A stretch of DNA of 64,000 bases from Eudromia elegans (lineage: Eukaryota; Chordata; Aves; Tinamiformes; Tinamidae). Each line of letters begins with the position of its first letter. Within the stretch, counting starts at the first letter, position 1. Shown in pieces: positions 48,301 to 62,532 of the stretch. A model generated the notes under the pieces. The model ran no database searches and was not told the origin of the DNA. It was given only the letters and a program-made list of their open reading frames with translations. The DNA lies in assembly GCA_003342815.1 (NCBI GenBank), contig PTEX01000164.1, forward strand, positions 721,748-785,747, read 5' to 3'. The position numbers and the translations under genes are program-made.

Positions 48301-51300
48301 ACTTACCTGTTATCTTAGTCTTACTGACAAGACCTGAAGCCAAAGCACTAAACAGAAACTTGGGGTCTAGTAAATGGAAAAACTCCATTGTCACTGCAGA
48401 GATTATATGAGAAGAAGATGATGACTTTTGGTCATAGAACCAAAATTGCCAACTCATTGTGTCAGAGCAGTTTAAAGCTGGAATCTTCTGGGCTCCCCTT
48501 GACAATGTTATGCTGTAACTTTGTTAATTTTCTCAGGAAGGGTCTGTCACGGTTTCTTTGTGTCCTGTATAAAAGCAAAGTTCAATTCCAACCAGTCAGT
48601 AGCTTATTTGTGGGGATGTGCTGTGGTGAGTTACCTGCAGCTGTGGAACTTGGGTATCTCGGGTAACTTACTGAAGGCACACCAGATCACTGTGGTGGAA
48701 AAGAAAAAACAGCACTGTCTTGCATTTCAGCCCCACTTAACTGATTCCTGTAAAGTGCTTGAGGTTATTTGAGTAAAGATATTAATGCACGGTAAAATGA
48801 TAGACATATGAGTCAAAAATAAATAAATAAACCCTTACCACGTTCTCCCCCAGGACATATCACTTCTGATGAACAAAAATGTTTTACTGCAGAAACTGGC
48901 ACCAACTTCTCAAATCCTTAAAAATAGAAATAGCAATCTCTCTTTTTTGGCAGCTTGTGAGAGAAATACATTGATGAGCTTAGAGAATTTATTCATTGGT
49001 ATGTGTATGAGTGGGTGTGTTAAGCAGGGAGTTTAATGAGGGAGAGCTAAGTATGAAGAAAGACTCTTGCATCTGTTTAGTTCTGCAAGTGGAAGAGTCT
49101 GCAAATGTCCTTGTATCTTTGGAGCTGGGAGTCAGCCCTGGGGGAGGCTGATTCACAGCCTGGCACACGGGGGCAGGACTATGAAGGAACAGATCAGTGC
49201 AAAAAATCACTGACTGAAGCAACCGCCAGGAAGTGTACTGACTGCTGCAGTGTTGCAGGTACCCACGTGTACACTCTGAACGGCACTGACCCAGAAGGAG
49301 ATCCCGTGACGTACGGCCTGACCTATGAAGCTGGATCAAGGCGCTACTTCTCCGTCGACAAGCACCTTGGAAACGTGACGCTGGTTGAGGAGCTTGACAG
49401 AGAGGTAGGGTACAATGAGGTGAAATATCCTGGCGTCCTTCATTTGATCCATGATTTTGAGGAACAGAGTCAGCTTTTTTTTTTCCCCCCTGAAACATAA
49501 AATTTAATTTGCAGTTGGAGGCACTGTATTTCACCCATCACATTCTTTTCCAGTTCACTTGCACCACTGACTTTACTACTGAATTTTGAGAGTCTGTCTG
49601 TTCAGCAATTGCCAAAATATAAATTTACTCTTTATTTCTATTTTTCCTCCCCCGCTACCACACCTCCCCCAGTCAAGAGCTTGTGAGCAATTACAATTCT
49701 CTTAAGAGGATTAAGTTCCTCTCAGAACAACTATCTCTTGCCAGTGGCCACAGGGAGTCCAAGAAGCCCTACAGGAGCCTGGTGTGCAGCCTGTGAAGAG
49801 GCTGCTTCATCACTACTGCAATGGTTTTGTGGTATTAGCTGTTGCATCCACTGAGGCCTGTTTAAATCTGTCGACCCTGTTTGAATCAGCGCAACCAACC
49901 AACTCTTTAACAAGGAAATTTTCTTGGTTTGCAGAAGGAAGACGAGATTGAAGTTATAGTCAGTATTTCAGATGGCCTGAGCACAGTAAGTATTTCCTTA
50001 GGCTTGTCAAATTGTCACCCCCTGCACCTCTCTCCCCATTTAACTACGTTTCAGGGAATATCTCATTTTATCAGAAAGCATAATCTCATTAGAGTTCCAC
50101 CTTCTCTTTCAAGAGCCACTGAACTCCCAGTACTGCAGGTCACATTCCAGCTCCCCACTCATCTATTCGAGGATAATTAAAACTGCAGGGTGAGCTGAGA
50201 GCCTGACTCAGTGGCCTACAAAATAATAACAGCTGCCTGTGACATTTCACTGTGTGCTCAGTGGAGTTCACACCTGAGAAAGAGCCAGAGGCTTTTTGAA
50301 GGCATTATAGGAGCTAGTGGTGGACACCCAAGAGCTGCCTTCCCCCCCAACTCTCCCACAGTGTTTCTCTAGCACAGCATTAAGAAGTGCTTTTGCTAAG
50401 GTGGGGAGGTGGTAGGATTTTTCTTATCTGCTGTTGCCTAAAGCTTTGATCACTTCTAATCATTCAGAGCTTATCTGGGGCACTGCACTGGTGTCTGATC
50501 CTAGTTCTACATTTTTTCCCTGGCATGGGCCATTTACAAAGAGAGGCTGTCACAGTCAGGATATTAGTCTGCCAAAGGGACCTGGGCTTCATCGCTAGAG
50601 GTGCCACCAAAGTGGGACCCTTTTACTAGCCACAAGACTGGATTAACTACAAAGCACTTGCTCATGTCAAACAGGTATGGTGAGATTACTACACTGAATG
50701 TTCAGGAAGCGGCCAGGTCTTACAGACCCAGCTGCCCTGGCAATCTCTGTAAATAAAAGAATTAATGAGATCACATCCTCATCTCCACCTTATAAACAGC
50801 TGTGAATTTTTGTTGGTCAAAGGCATTTACTTCTGTATTTTTTTAGAGAACAGAGGCTACTTTATGTTGTTGTTGAATATTAATAGTGTGTGTTTGTACA
50901 TCCAAATTATGCACACTATCAACGCTGTGATATCAAATGAGGCATTAATGAATGCTTTTGGCAGTCAGTTATCAACTTCTACACAGTCATTTATGTACTC
51001 CCATAAAGTATATCATGGTATCTTGACTGCCATAAAGAAAGCCACTCTTGAAAATCACCCCCTAATCTGTAATTTATAAAGTACTCTAAGAGTCCTTGTT
51101 TCATTTAGAGACATCTCTGTGTTCTCCTTGAAATCAGTTCTTGCGGATGATGTGATCTTCTGCCTTTTCACTCTCACTCTCAGTTTTAGTAGTGCACAAT
51201 TTTCCATTGCCTTTAATATACTTCAGTAGGCAAATGAACATTTGTATGTTGTAAATCACCTTGATTTTTAATGTGTCTATCATATTCCACTTCAGGTTTC

Positions 51301-54300
51301 TGAAAAAGTCAGGATCCTTGTAACAGATGCTAATGATGAGAGCCCAGAGTTCATCAATACACCTTACATAGTCCAAATCCCAGAGGTTGGTTAATTTATT
51401 TTCTTTTTTTGTATGTTGGAGGTATATTTCAGTAGAGTTGTAAAGAGGAATTTGATGCTTTCAGTAAAGCAACAAGAAAGATGTGCAGGATTACTTGCAC
51501 TCTTTCGTGTCAGAGTTTGGGATAGGTATTGAACATGCAGAGACCAAGTCTGGTGGGACCAGCTGTTTCTCTAGGTGTGCTGTTTTGTGGGTAAGCTCCA
51601 AGACGTGACTTCAGTGCAGTTTTTAGAACTGACTTTGGTGGGAACAGGGTGCACTTTGTCCTCTTATTTGCATTCCAGCAAGTTTGGGTTTTTTCTCCTA
51701 TCTTGTTGTTTTTCTCCAGTATCCTCCATTTTAAGTCTCTCTCTTCCCTATTTTCCTGCTGCTTTTTGATTCTTTCACTCCTTTGTCTTCCTTCTACCCT
51801 TACTCCCCTTTTCTTCCCACTTGCATGTCTATTTTTCAATTCTGTCAACTCACACTGCTTACCTGGTTCTTTCTGACTCTGGTAACTTTCTGCTCACAGA
51901 ACACCCCCTCAGGGAGCAGCATATTTAAGATCGAGGCAGTAGACAGAGACACAGGTTCTGGAGGAAGTATCACCTACTTCTTGCAGGTAAGGCATAATCT
52001 GTGCATTCAGAAGTAATCAAAGCACAAGATTTTGAGGATTGAACCTGCTAGTAGTGTCTGTAGCTTTTGCATGGTGCATGAGAGAACAGGCTCTGGCTTC
52101 CCTGACATTGTCTGCCTGCAGTAGCTGAGCACAGTCCAGAAGGAAGAGGCTGGAGTTGCCACCAGCACTCCTGTGGCTGCCAGCAGGATTCCTTGCAGCA
52201 GGATTCCTATTGGCACCTTTTTTATCATGACACCTCTTAGAGATGGGGAAAGCAAGTTATCAAAATGTGACTTGTAATCTTGTACATGTATGGGGTTTTT
52301 AAAGCATGAGATAGCTTTTCTTGGAAAACAAAGTGGCCAAATCTGCACTTGGTTTTAGCTGGCTAACGTGCAACTGAGGTTCTGGACCGCAGTGTGATAC
52401 TTGGCGTTCCAGTTCTCACCTCAGGACAAAGTGGTGCCAACTTAGAACCAGCCTTTCAGGTGTATCCTACTGGCAAAGAACAGGAGAGGGCTTCATCTGT
52501 ATAACTGAATTTTATCGTTTTTACAGACCTTCTGTATGCCAGTGTTGTGTTTTGCATAATGCCTTTTGAATTCTTGCCTCTTACAACCAGCTTCTCCAGA
52601 TTTGCTGCAGTTTCTCTCATTCAAGAGGCAATAGAAAAAGAAAAATCCTAAACAAATTTTTTGCAATATTTACTTTGGTACAAAAATGGAAACAAGCTGG
52701 AAAATATTTATATAGTACTAAAGCTAATCCTGTTATGAGTTAGGCATACTATGAAAAACACCTTGAGTACCTAGATGAAATTTATTTTGTATTTGACCAA
52801 TTATCCTCTCAAAATACAATGTGTACAAGGTTCAGTTTGGCACAGATTTTCTTTTTTTCCAGTAAGCTGATAGAATATGAAACTAAGGAACAGTTATTTC
52901 CAACATCTATGTCTAACTGATATGTTTGAGTAGCCAAAATGTTGCTTAATATGTGTATTTGTTGAAGAGATGTTGCCACATATTTTGGCATATTCTCTAA
53001 GAATGATTAAGGTGTACAGAAGAGTCTTGTGTGGGCAGGTAGTGGTGTCTACCCAAAAAGACCAAGATTATCTGACAGAAACTTGCCCATGTTGAGATGA
53101 ATAAATAGATATCTCCTATCAGGAAGGATGGATAGAAATATTTTTTGCCTCTTTTGGAAATCCGATATCTTTTAGGTCCTTCATCTTGGACACCCAGAAA
53201 AGCCACTAAACTGTCACTGTAAAAGTCTTTGACAATAATCTATGCAGGCAACACTACTGTTGCTTTTTTAAAGCCAGTAGAGCTCAGAAAAGTTTAGGGG
53301 TAACACCTCTTCTCTTCTTCCTTATTCTCCCATCATCTTTTCTCTGTTAAGCCTTACCGTTCTATGCAATGACCTGTGCTAACCAAATTTTAAGATTCCA
53401 CAATGAAATACTAAAAGATTTAAAAAATCTATATTGAAAGTTAGTGATTTATTTGAATAATGAGACACTTGTGATTGGCTCATGAATTGTTCATAAACAC
53501 ACAGAGGTGAAATTCATCAAATGCATTATTCACCAAGCCATATCATTATTCTAGTCTTCTGCCTTAGCAGATGAACTAAAAGATGAATCCGTACAGCAGT
53601 CTTATTTCCATACTTATAATCTTTTGCTCTTTCTCCTCTCTTTTCTCCTAGAACATCCATTCTAATAAGTTTACCATAGACCGTCACAGCGGCGTTCTGC
53701 GCATCAAAACGGGGGTCACCCTGGACTATGAAAAATCAAGAACCCACTTTGTCGTTGTCGTAGCCAAGGTATCTGGCTTCTCTTTTGAAATATGAGGAGG
53801 AGAAGGGTTGTATTTGAGTAGGGCACCGTAGGTCAAATAGAAGAAGGGCGACCCGCAGTGTTACTGAAACGAAGCCTGGCTTTGGAGCAGGAGCAGCCTC
53901 TATCATACACAGAGATACGGCAGGAAACATGGGAAAATGAGTGAGGAGAGAGAACCCGTGTCTGTCAGGAGGAAAGGTGCTGCTGCTGTGCAACATCTGG
54001 GAATGTTCAGGAGTGGGTTTTCTGCTTTTAGCCAGGCCAGGTGCTGGGATGCTGAGTCCCTCTGCAGAAATTTTCGTGCATGTTTTGAGAAGGAAAGGAT
54101 GGTTTCTGCAGCCTCACCTTTTGGAAGCGTCTGCCTCAAAATGAGAGTGCAGGAGCCCGGGTCTCCCTACGCTGGTGCAGGATGGCCCAGCTCAGCCATG
54201 GCCAACCACTAGCAGCAACTTGGGTCGATGGTAGTTGACAGCCCTAGTCACAGCCAGGGGTGTCATGCTCATTTTCTGGATACTTCTCTGGATGTTTCTT

Positions 54301-57300
54301 TCCTTCACTTCTCTGCCTGCCTTGTGGCAGGAACTCAAATCATTTGAATACTGCTGAACATTGCTCCTTGCCACTGTCACCCTCAGCAGTGCTGAGGATT
54401 TGTAGCAGGCTTTAAAAGTTTATGGATTCTGAAATAAAGTGTCTCAGGATGACCTCCAGAGGCCTGTCATACAGGCAGACACATGCGGTGGAAAGAGGAT
54501 GATTTTGCTGATCTTCCTGCTGCCTTTCTAGGTTTCTTGTGTTTTAGAAAAGTGTGTGGATCATTTTATGCATTGATTTCACCAGACTTCATCTGAGAAG
54601 CAGCAGCAAAATGTGGATTAGTGCTGTGTTTGCTACAGTAAGGATGAAAAACCTGAGCATGTCTCTTCAAAAAGATGGGATTTTTAAAACTGCTGCAACG
54701 GGCACACTAAACAATTCATGTTCTCTCATATAGCAGCATAACTACTGACCTTCAGCCATTGTTCGGAGACTGAGGATGTTAAAAGCTTCTGAAATTGTGA
54801 ATCATCTCTCTAATTGGCTCTGCTGTATCAGTAGCACGAACAGATTTGATTGTAGTAAAGTCTCCAGAGACTGTTTATACACTGTGGTTACCTAACAGCT
54901 TCTGGCTTTGTGCTCCTCCTTGCTTTCACTTACATCATGAAAGAGTCCCTAGGAGGCTTTGATAACATGCACTGTGTAATTTTCCCCTGGAAATGCATTG
55001 CCTTGCTGCTGCGCATCATCTGCGTGCTCTTACGGCCAGACTGTGTGGGGGATGGAAGCTCATGGGCCTTTGTGGCTAGCTTTTTCCATCTGCTTCTAAC
55101 ATTCTTTCCTGAAAAAAATATGACCCCCCTGTCCCGTACATCATTGATATGTGCAGTTATATATAATCTTGTATTGGTATAGCCAGTTTTAATGTAGGAA
55201 ATGACTCTTGAGAAATTAAGGGCCCTTTGCTTAATTAGAGAGGGATTAATGGAAATAGAAGGACTAATGGAAAAGAGAAGGAATAGGACAGTAGAGATGA
55301 ATACGTGTTGAGAGAGAGATAAGTAATTCCTGGATTGTGACTGCGAAGGCTTATGAAATGTGTGCCAGGCTAGTGAGTGATTTGCAGATGTGCCTCAGCA
55401 GAGGTATCTGATGACAGCTTCTCTTCTAGGATGGTGGTGGGAAGCTCAGAGGAGACAACAAAGTGTTTTCAGCCACAACAACAATCACTGTCAACGTGGA
55501 GGATGTTCAGGACACTCCTCCCATGTTCATCGGGACTCCCTACTACGGATATGTGTATGAGGATACCCTCGCAGTAAGTGCTGGTGTTCATCTGTGGGAG
55601 AACATGTGCAGTCTTTCATACGTTGGTCACAAACTACAGTTTATGGTGACAGTTTTATTAATAATGGAGACTGGGACCTAAACTCTGACTCTGCCTGCTA
55701 GGAGAAATGAGCTGAGCAAATTCTTATGTATGTCCTTTGCAAATTCACCATGGAAGTCTTGCTGCTGCTGTCATTAAAAACTGAAAAAAAGGGATTTTGC
55801 CCCTCCATGTTACTTTAGACCCAGACAATGACTAAGAGCTCTTCAGTTGCTGAGACCTGAGAGCTTAAACAGATTACCAGTTACCTCACCTGAACCCGAA
55901 CACATCTTGTTGTGTAAGACAGTGTGTATGCCTGTAGAATGCGGTCTGAGGGTACTTTAATTTCCTAGCTAATGAGTTGTGTAAGGCATGAGTCAAAGAA
56001 GATTTTGTGATTTCTGTCCTGTTGCTCAAATGCTGTAGACTCCCTGTGCTGTCCCCTTGGAATCTTTTGGGGGTTGCAGTCCTGCCATCCCCATAATGAA
56101 GGATGCTTTCTGCTCCATGGTGGCTAGATAGACCAAAGGGACCAACCAGTCCTGCCAAGCCAAAAACTCACCAGAGTGTCAAGCCACACATGTGAGTGGG
56201 GACAGTGAATCTGTCTGCATGTGTCTACTGCTGAAGGTAGAACATTTCTCTGTCACAGACCAAGAATCCAAATGGGACACTGAGGTCCTGGCTGTGCCAT
56301 CCTCTAGAAACTCGTAATGGGAGATTTGCCCCAAAGAGTATATAAAGCTCAGCAGTTTATCATGTCCACCATGTGGCTTCCAGCAACATATAATTTGTGA
56401 TGCTGCAAAGCATTTTCCCTATATCCAACCAGGATTCACCCTATTACATAAGATGTAACTAAAAATTTCTTCATAGGTAGGATAAGATTTAGTACCTATT
56501 CTTAAAATTATCCAGCCTTAAGCTATTGATCTTTTTGGCAGTGTAACTGTGTGCTGGTTACCTGAACTCTCAAGTTTCAGGGAAGATTGTGGCTCTACTT
56601 TCTGTTCTTATCCCCATGTATCCTGCAGCTCTTGCATAATGGTATATTGCAGTTCCATGCATAGATGGTTCCTTTTCAGCATGGCAGAGGGGTGCTGCTT
56701 GGTTACTTTGCAGATGTTCGGAATTAACATTATTCTGCATGTTGATTTAATCTGTGTAGTTACATATAGAGCTCAAAATAACCATTGGGTGCACGCAGGA
56801 GTTAGTGTTTGCTGCTGGGAAATCAGAGGTCAGTAAATATTAACTGCATCCAGCCTGTGCTCACAGCTTGCACTGTTGCGATGTTACAGTGGTGGGAGCA
56901 CAACTCAAGGCCTGGGTCAGAGGCTTTACTATTTGCAAGAGAGAGGAGGTCTTGCAAGATAAGCCTGAAGAAAAGGGGATTGTCTATCTCTTTCCTAAGA
57001 AAAGAGAAATCCTACTGTTAAGCGAACTAAACACCTGTCTGAAGATAGGAGAAATAGTAGCGGCATTTCTAGATAAGATATAGAGCGGTCCTTGACCCAG
57101 ACTGCTGGGCTTTGGGTGGAAATCTCTGTTCACCTCTGAGTATTGCAAACGCCTGTGTCTTGGCAACGGACCAGGCTAAACCTCAGGTCACAGATTAGTT
57201 TCTGGCAATCCTCTCTCCGAGCGCACAGCTCACAGGGGTCCTGCTGGCCGCCCGCGGGAGGGACACGTGGCAGAGCGGCACCGCTGGGCTCTGCGGGCAG

Positions 57301-60300
57301 GCAGAGGCGGCGCTGAGGGCCCAGCGTGTCCCAGCAGCTTCATCCCACGTGCCACGGACGGCAGCGTCGCACTGACGGCGCCCACTGTGCAGAGCAGCAA
57401 CGGCGTTCTCGCTGCAGCGCTGCCCAAAGCTGCCGAAATGAGAGCTGCAGGAACGATGCGGGGCTGCCCCGAGTAGCAGCTGCGAGGGATTTCACCCACA
57501 CAGCAGCCCCTGTGAACCAGCTCGTTGGTAGGACACCTCCTGTGTTAGGTGGGTCAGGGTGAGGCTGTGGCATTAAGCCAGGAAAAATCACTGAAGAATG
57601 TTAGGGAAAAAAAAAAACCCAAGCAACCCCAGGAGAGGCCACGTTCCTGTCTCCCAGGCTGGACAACCTGGGCTTGTCTGATTTAATTGCCAGGTAACCA
57701 GCCTGTTTCCCTGACAGGAATTGTCTAATCAGCAATTCTGCTTCCCAGGGAGACATAATGGAGCATATAGGTACAGGGAGCTTCTGTGTACAAAATATGG
57801 TGCTGTTAGCCTGAGCCTCCTGCCACAGCTGGAGAAACTAGCTCAGCACCACGGCAGAACTCTGACGGAGAGAAAGAGGAAAGCAGAGGCCAGAAGGCAC
57901 CACACCCTCCTTGCTTGGAGGGTGTCCAGCTTCAGCAGCCAAACCACCTGCCTCGCAAAGCCAAGCACTGATTTTTCTGGCTGAGAGTCAAGGACTTTTG
58001 CAGCGTTTCCCCTGCAGCCAGAGCAGAGGTACCCACTCTTCCCCCCGGACCTTGCCAAGGAAAGACTTTCTGAGTTATATTTATTAATACACGGTGGCAA
58101 TTTCATTGCTCTTTGATCTTGCTCACAGACTGTAATTCCCCATTTCTCCCCAGGGCTCCGAGGTGCTTACTGTTGTTGCTCTCGATGGAGACAGAGGAAA
58201 GCCTAACAGCATTCATTACTGCATCGTGAATGGTGAGTAGACTTGGCTTGCCTGAAATCTGAGGGGGAGGCGAAACTGGATGTGACATTAAATTAGGATG
58301 GAATGTACTAGAGTTTAATAAAGCTGAGGCAAACTCATGAAATAGTGTCAGGTGCCTGAAACAACTCCAGGGCCCTGTCTACCAGAAAACAGTCAGGATA
58401 CGATTCACTGCGTTTTACTATCTGCTTCATGGAGGTATGCTATTCATCTTGGAATTGTTAATGTTGCTTGTTTGTTAAGCATCAGTAACCTGCTTGTCAT
58501 TTTAGAAAATGTGAAAGGAGATACATTTGCTGTCACCAAGTGTCTCTATCATTTAATTTCAAAATCAGACTGCATTTAGAGACCCAGATATGGTATTTAG
58601 AGGGATATTTTATTTAATATGGTGGTTAAAGTGGCTAAATGGTCAAACCTCTGGTTTCTTGGAAGTAGTGATATTTATCAGTGAAGAGAGACTGACTGTC
58701 CACTGCACTGGGAGAAAATACATGTTTAATAATAAGAAGATTAATATTTTCCATCAGCTATTCTGACGTTGTCTTTAGCACATCTTTTAATAACATAAAC
58801 ATGAGGCTTAAACTGAGGAGTCGTTAACCAGTGAACAACTTAGTTCAAGCTGTAACGTTGAGTTTGGCAGTTTTATTTGGTTCTCTCTTTTTCCAAAACA
58901 AATTTTAGAGGCAATCCCAACTGCCAGGTAGGAGAGAGCCTAAAATTCAGTAACCGAAAGCTGAGGTTTGATTGCAGAGCTTTGCAGCAGGTTCTTCACA
59001 GCTACCTCATCTAAGCAGCAAGGTCTGGAGAGGGTGAAGGAGGTTGTTGCTCAGGCTTGCCCTTTAGCTGGAGGGGATGCAAGCCAAGGTTCCTTCTCCC
59101 CTGAGGGAGGGGACAAAGAGGGTAAAAAAAGGCAGAAACATGGAGGAAAAAAAAGGTTGAAGAAGAGTAAATGGAAAAAAAGAAGAGATGGAGAATGAGA
59201 AGTGGAAACTAAAAAGTCCAGCTAGAAGATGGTAGACAAGGAAGGAAGTTGAGGAAGAGAATAAGCAGAGGCAAACAAAACAGGGGAGATGTCCCAGAGA
59301 ATTAGAATTAACAAGAGGGCAGACTTCCAAAGAAAATACAGGTGGAACAGAAAGGGGCTGTTCCCATGGGCCAAAGTGAGGAGGGATTTGGAAAAGGTGG
59401 GAAAGATTTGGAAAAGGATTTGGAAAGACTGAGGGATGGAAGGGGAAGATAGAATGGCATAAAATGTGGCTTCTTGAGCATAGATTTTCCTTGTGCCCAT
59501 TAACACAAGAGCCTGGTAGCAGGAAACAAAAGGGAAAAGGAGAGAAGGTGACAGGCTTTAGTACACACTGTTGAAGAAATGGGGAAGGCTCAAATAAGGA
59601 AGAGAGGGTTGTGGTAGATTGCTGCCCCTGCTCTGCAGGCCCTTACTCATGACAACGGTTACGTTGATACCTGCAGGCTGGGCTGCAAAGAACAAGAAAA
59701 TGCTAATAACAGATAAGGAAGAATTTGTTTCTTATAAGCAGTTTTGATGCCAAGAAGTAAGGGATTTTTTGAAAAAAATGCTCTAATCCTCTGAATGTGC
59801 TGTCCTAGGGAAGCCGCACAATGCTGCATACTCTGAGCTACCCATTTCTGTGTGGTAATCAGACAAAACCATGGAGCATTGTTGCTAGACACCATTGTGG
59901 CCTTCAGCTTTTTCCTCAGTGAGGAGGTACCTTCCAGGCCAATGTATCTTGATAACTGACTACCACATGAGTCAATGCCTATTCAACATGGTGTCTGGCG
60001 TCCTTTAACGAGTGGCAGTTAGTGCAGATGTTAGCAAAAGGGGACAATGCTGCATGGCTTAGTAATTAGCACCGAAGTTTAGATAGAGGAAAAAAGTGCC
60101 GGGGCTTGCATGCTTTATTACTGAGGGACGGTTCTGCGGCGTTTCAGGGGCTCCCCTTCCCTTCATGCTGCTTCAGCCGCACGCCGTGCAGCACGTGCAG
60201 CCCTCGAGCAGGCTCCAGACCAGAGCCCGTGCCTGTCTGTCTGCACCCACGGGAAGGAGCCGGCGTCGTGCTGAGACTCCTGGCCTGGGGCAGCCGCTGG

Positions 60301-62475
60301 TCACCAATCCACAGGGGAGCCCTGCCCTGCAGGGAGCAGACCCCCGTGCACACGGCAGGGCTCTCACCCTGGAGCCTCCACAAGCCCTTCCCGTTCAGGG
60401 CAGCCCAGCAGGAGGCTCGGAGTCCTTTAACAACCTTTAACTTCCAAGGCCAGCAGAGGGGCTGCCTGTAGAAAGAGTGACTGTGGGTTTTTTTAGGTAA
60501 ATGTCAGACGTCTCACCTTAGCTGGTATTAGTGAGAGAAATGTTCCTGTTTTCTCAGAGACTTAATTAGGCATTTGCTAATTAAAATGAAGAGTGACTAT
60601 TTTTACCTGAAACGTGTATAAAGAAGACAACACAATGGAAATGAATACCAAATCTGCAGGCCCAGCTTCAGAATGGGGTGGGGGAGAGGAAAGCAAGAGC
60701 AGCCCTCAGCAGGTCAGGGCTCCCCCAAACCACAACCTGGGGAGGAAACTCCACTTCCCCTTCCTTTGCACACGCAACATACCATGACCAAGCAGGGAAG
60801 CACCTCTCTCTTGAAAAGCAGCCGCAGATCTATATAGAGACATATATAGATATAGTTATGCATAATGAAGTGTATGTCTCATTGCTCCTGCCTTCCAGGA
60901 CACACGGGGAAAGGCATGTAATGAGAACATCTTGGTTTTATTGCAGGAAGCGAAGGTTCATTTGAAATCAGCAACTCAACTGGAGCTATTTCGGTTATAA
61001 AAAGCCCAAATCAGCTTAAGAAAGAAGTCTATGAACTAAAAGTTCAGGTATGTTTTATGGCCACTTTTCTGGTGATGTTCCTAAATACTGTGAGTAGTCA
61101 TGATTGTCCAGAATAACTCAATGTATGCCACGCTTTTCTAAAGAATTACTTCATATATTTGATCAGACTGCCAACTAGTGTAAGTTTGATCAGGCTGCCA
61201 GCTAGTGTAAGAAAGAGCAAGCTGCCTTGTTTTCTGGGATATTTAGAATGTCTCCACTTTCTTCTTTCAAATTAAGTTGTCTTGTCATAATTTTACCCCT
61301 GAGTCTAGAGAATTAATAGCCTGTCCATCTCTAAGTGTACTCTGTGTTTGTACTCTGTGTTTTAATATTTTGTTACTGGACTAGGAATCAATGATTTCTA
61401 GTGCTGAGATAGGTGAGTATTAAATCTATGAGAATTAACAAGCTTGGATTAGTTCGTGCTATCATATTAATATCCATCCTGAAACATAGATTGACCATAT
61501 AAAAAGACATATTTGCACTTTGAGTTCATATTGCTACATTATTTTAAGCAGGTTCTAAAGGCCAAGAGATCAAAATGCAGAGTTAAATAGTGAGAACAGC
61601 ATTTGTTTTCCTCAGACAAAAGCACATTACAACCATGGGAGTTTGCCCAGATAAGGCCTCAGTAGTCTGAAGACAGCTTTGTGTCCTGGCCCACTGCTAG
61701 GGGCTGTGTAGCATCCTCAGAGCACTGCTCAGTGGTGGGCTTGAGTAGGATGTTGAACTGGAAGTTCATAAGGTCTGACTGGGGCACTATTTCTTTCTCT
61801 AATCACTCAAGTTTCCAATAGCCTCCTAGTGCTCCACAGGTACAGGGTTCTTCAGGCTCTGCCGACTTCTGAGCACAGCTGTGGCAACCCAAAGCTTGGT
61901 GTGGGCTTCCCAGCCTCCCCAAGGAGCCACACGGGTGTTATACTGCTCAGCATAGGTCCCAACAGGTGCCTCAGCTGCAGGGTGAATTTGGCACTGCTGT
62001 AAAATAACTGGCTTATCAGAGATATTTAAGTATCTGTTGTCTTTGGTTTTGAGCACAACATCTTCTGTTATGAACACCTATTACAAACACAAATCAGAGT
62101 GTTTCTCCTGATAGAAAAAGGATCTTTGTTTCAATCCAGTGAATCAGGTTGCGTACTGGGATTATTGAAAATCAGACAGATCTGGTTGTTATTTTACAAT
62201 ATTAGAACTATCTAAAGACAATCAGACCCTCAGGTTGAAGTACTGAGCTCATAGAAATCAGGAGAGCTTTCTTATCAGAGCTTTTTGTTGGAACTTTTTA
62301 TTACCGTAATCTTCTAAACACCATAAACACAAAGGGGAAGTGGACTCAGTTTTCTAGACTAATGTAAGACTGTGTGTCTTTGTGTACGAGGTTGGCGGGT
62401 TAGGTTGATTAGAGCAATACCTGGACTTGGAATTGAAGGAATATCCAAGTAAGATTAGAAATGTTTCCATTGTTT

Positions 62476-62532
<57 letters not shown>

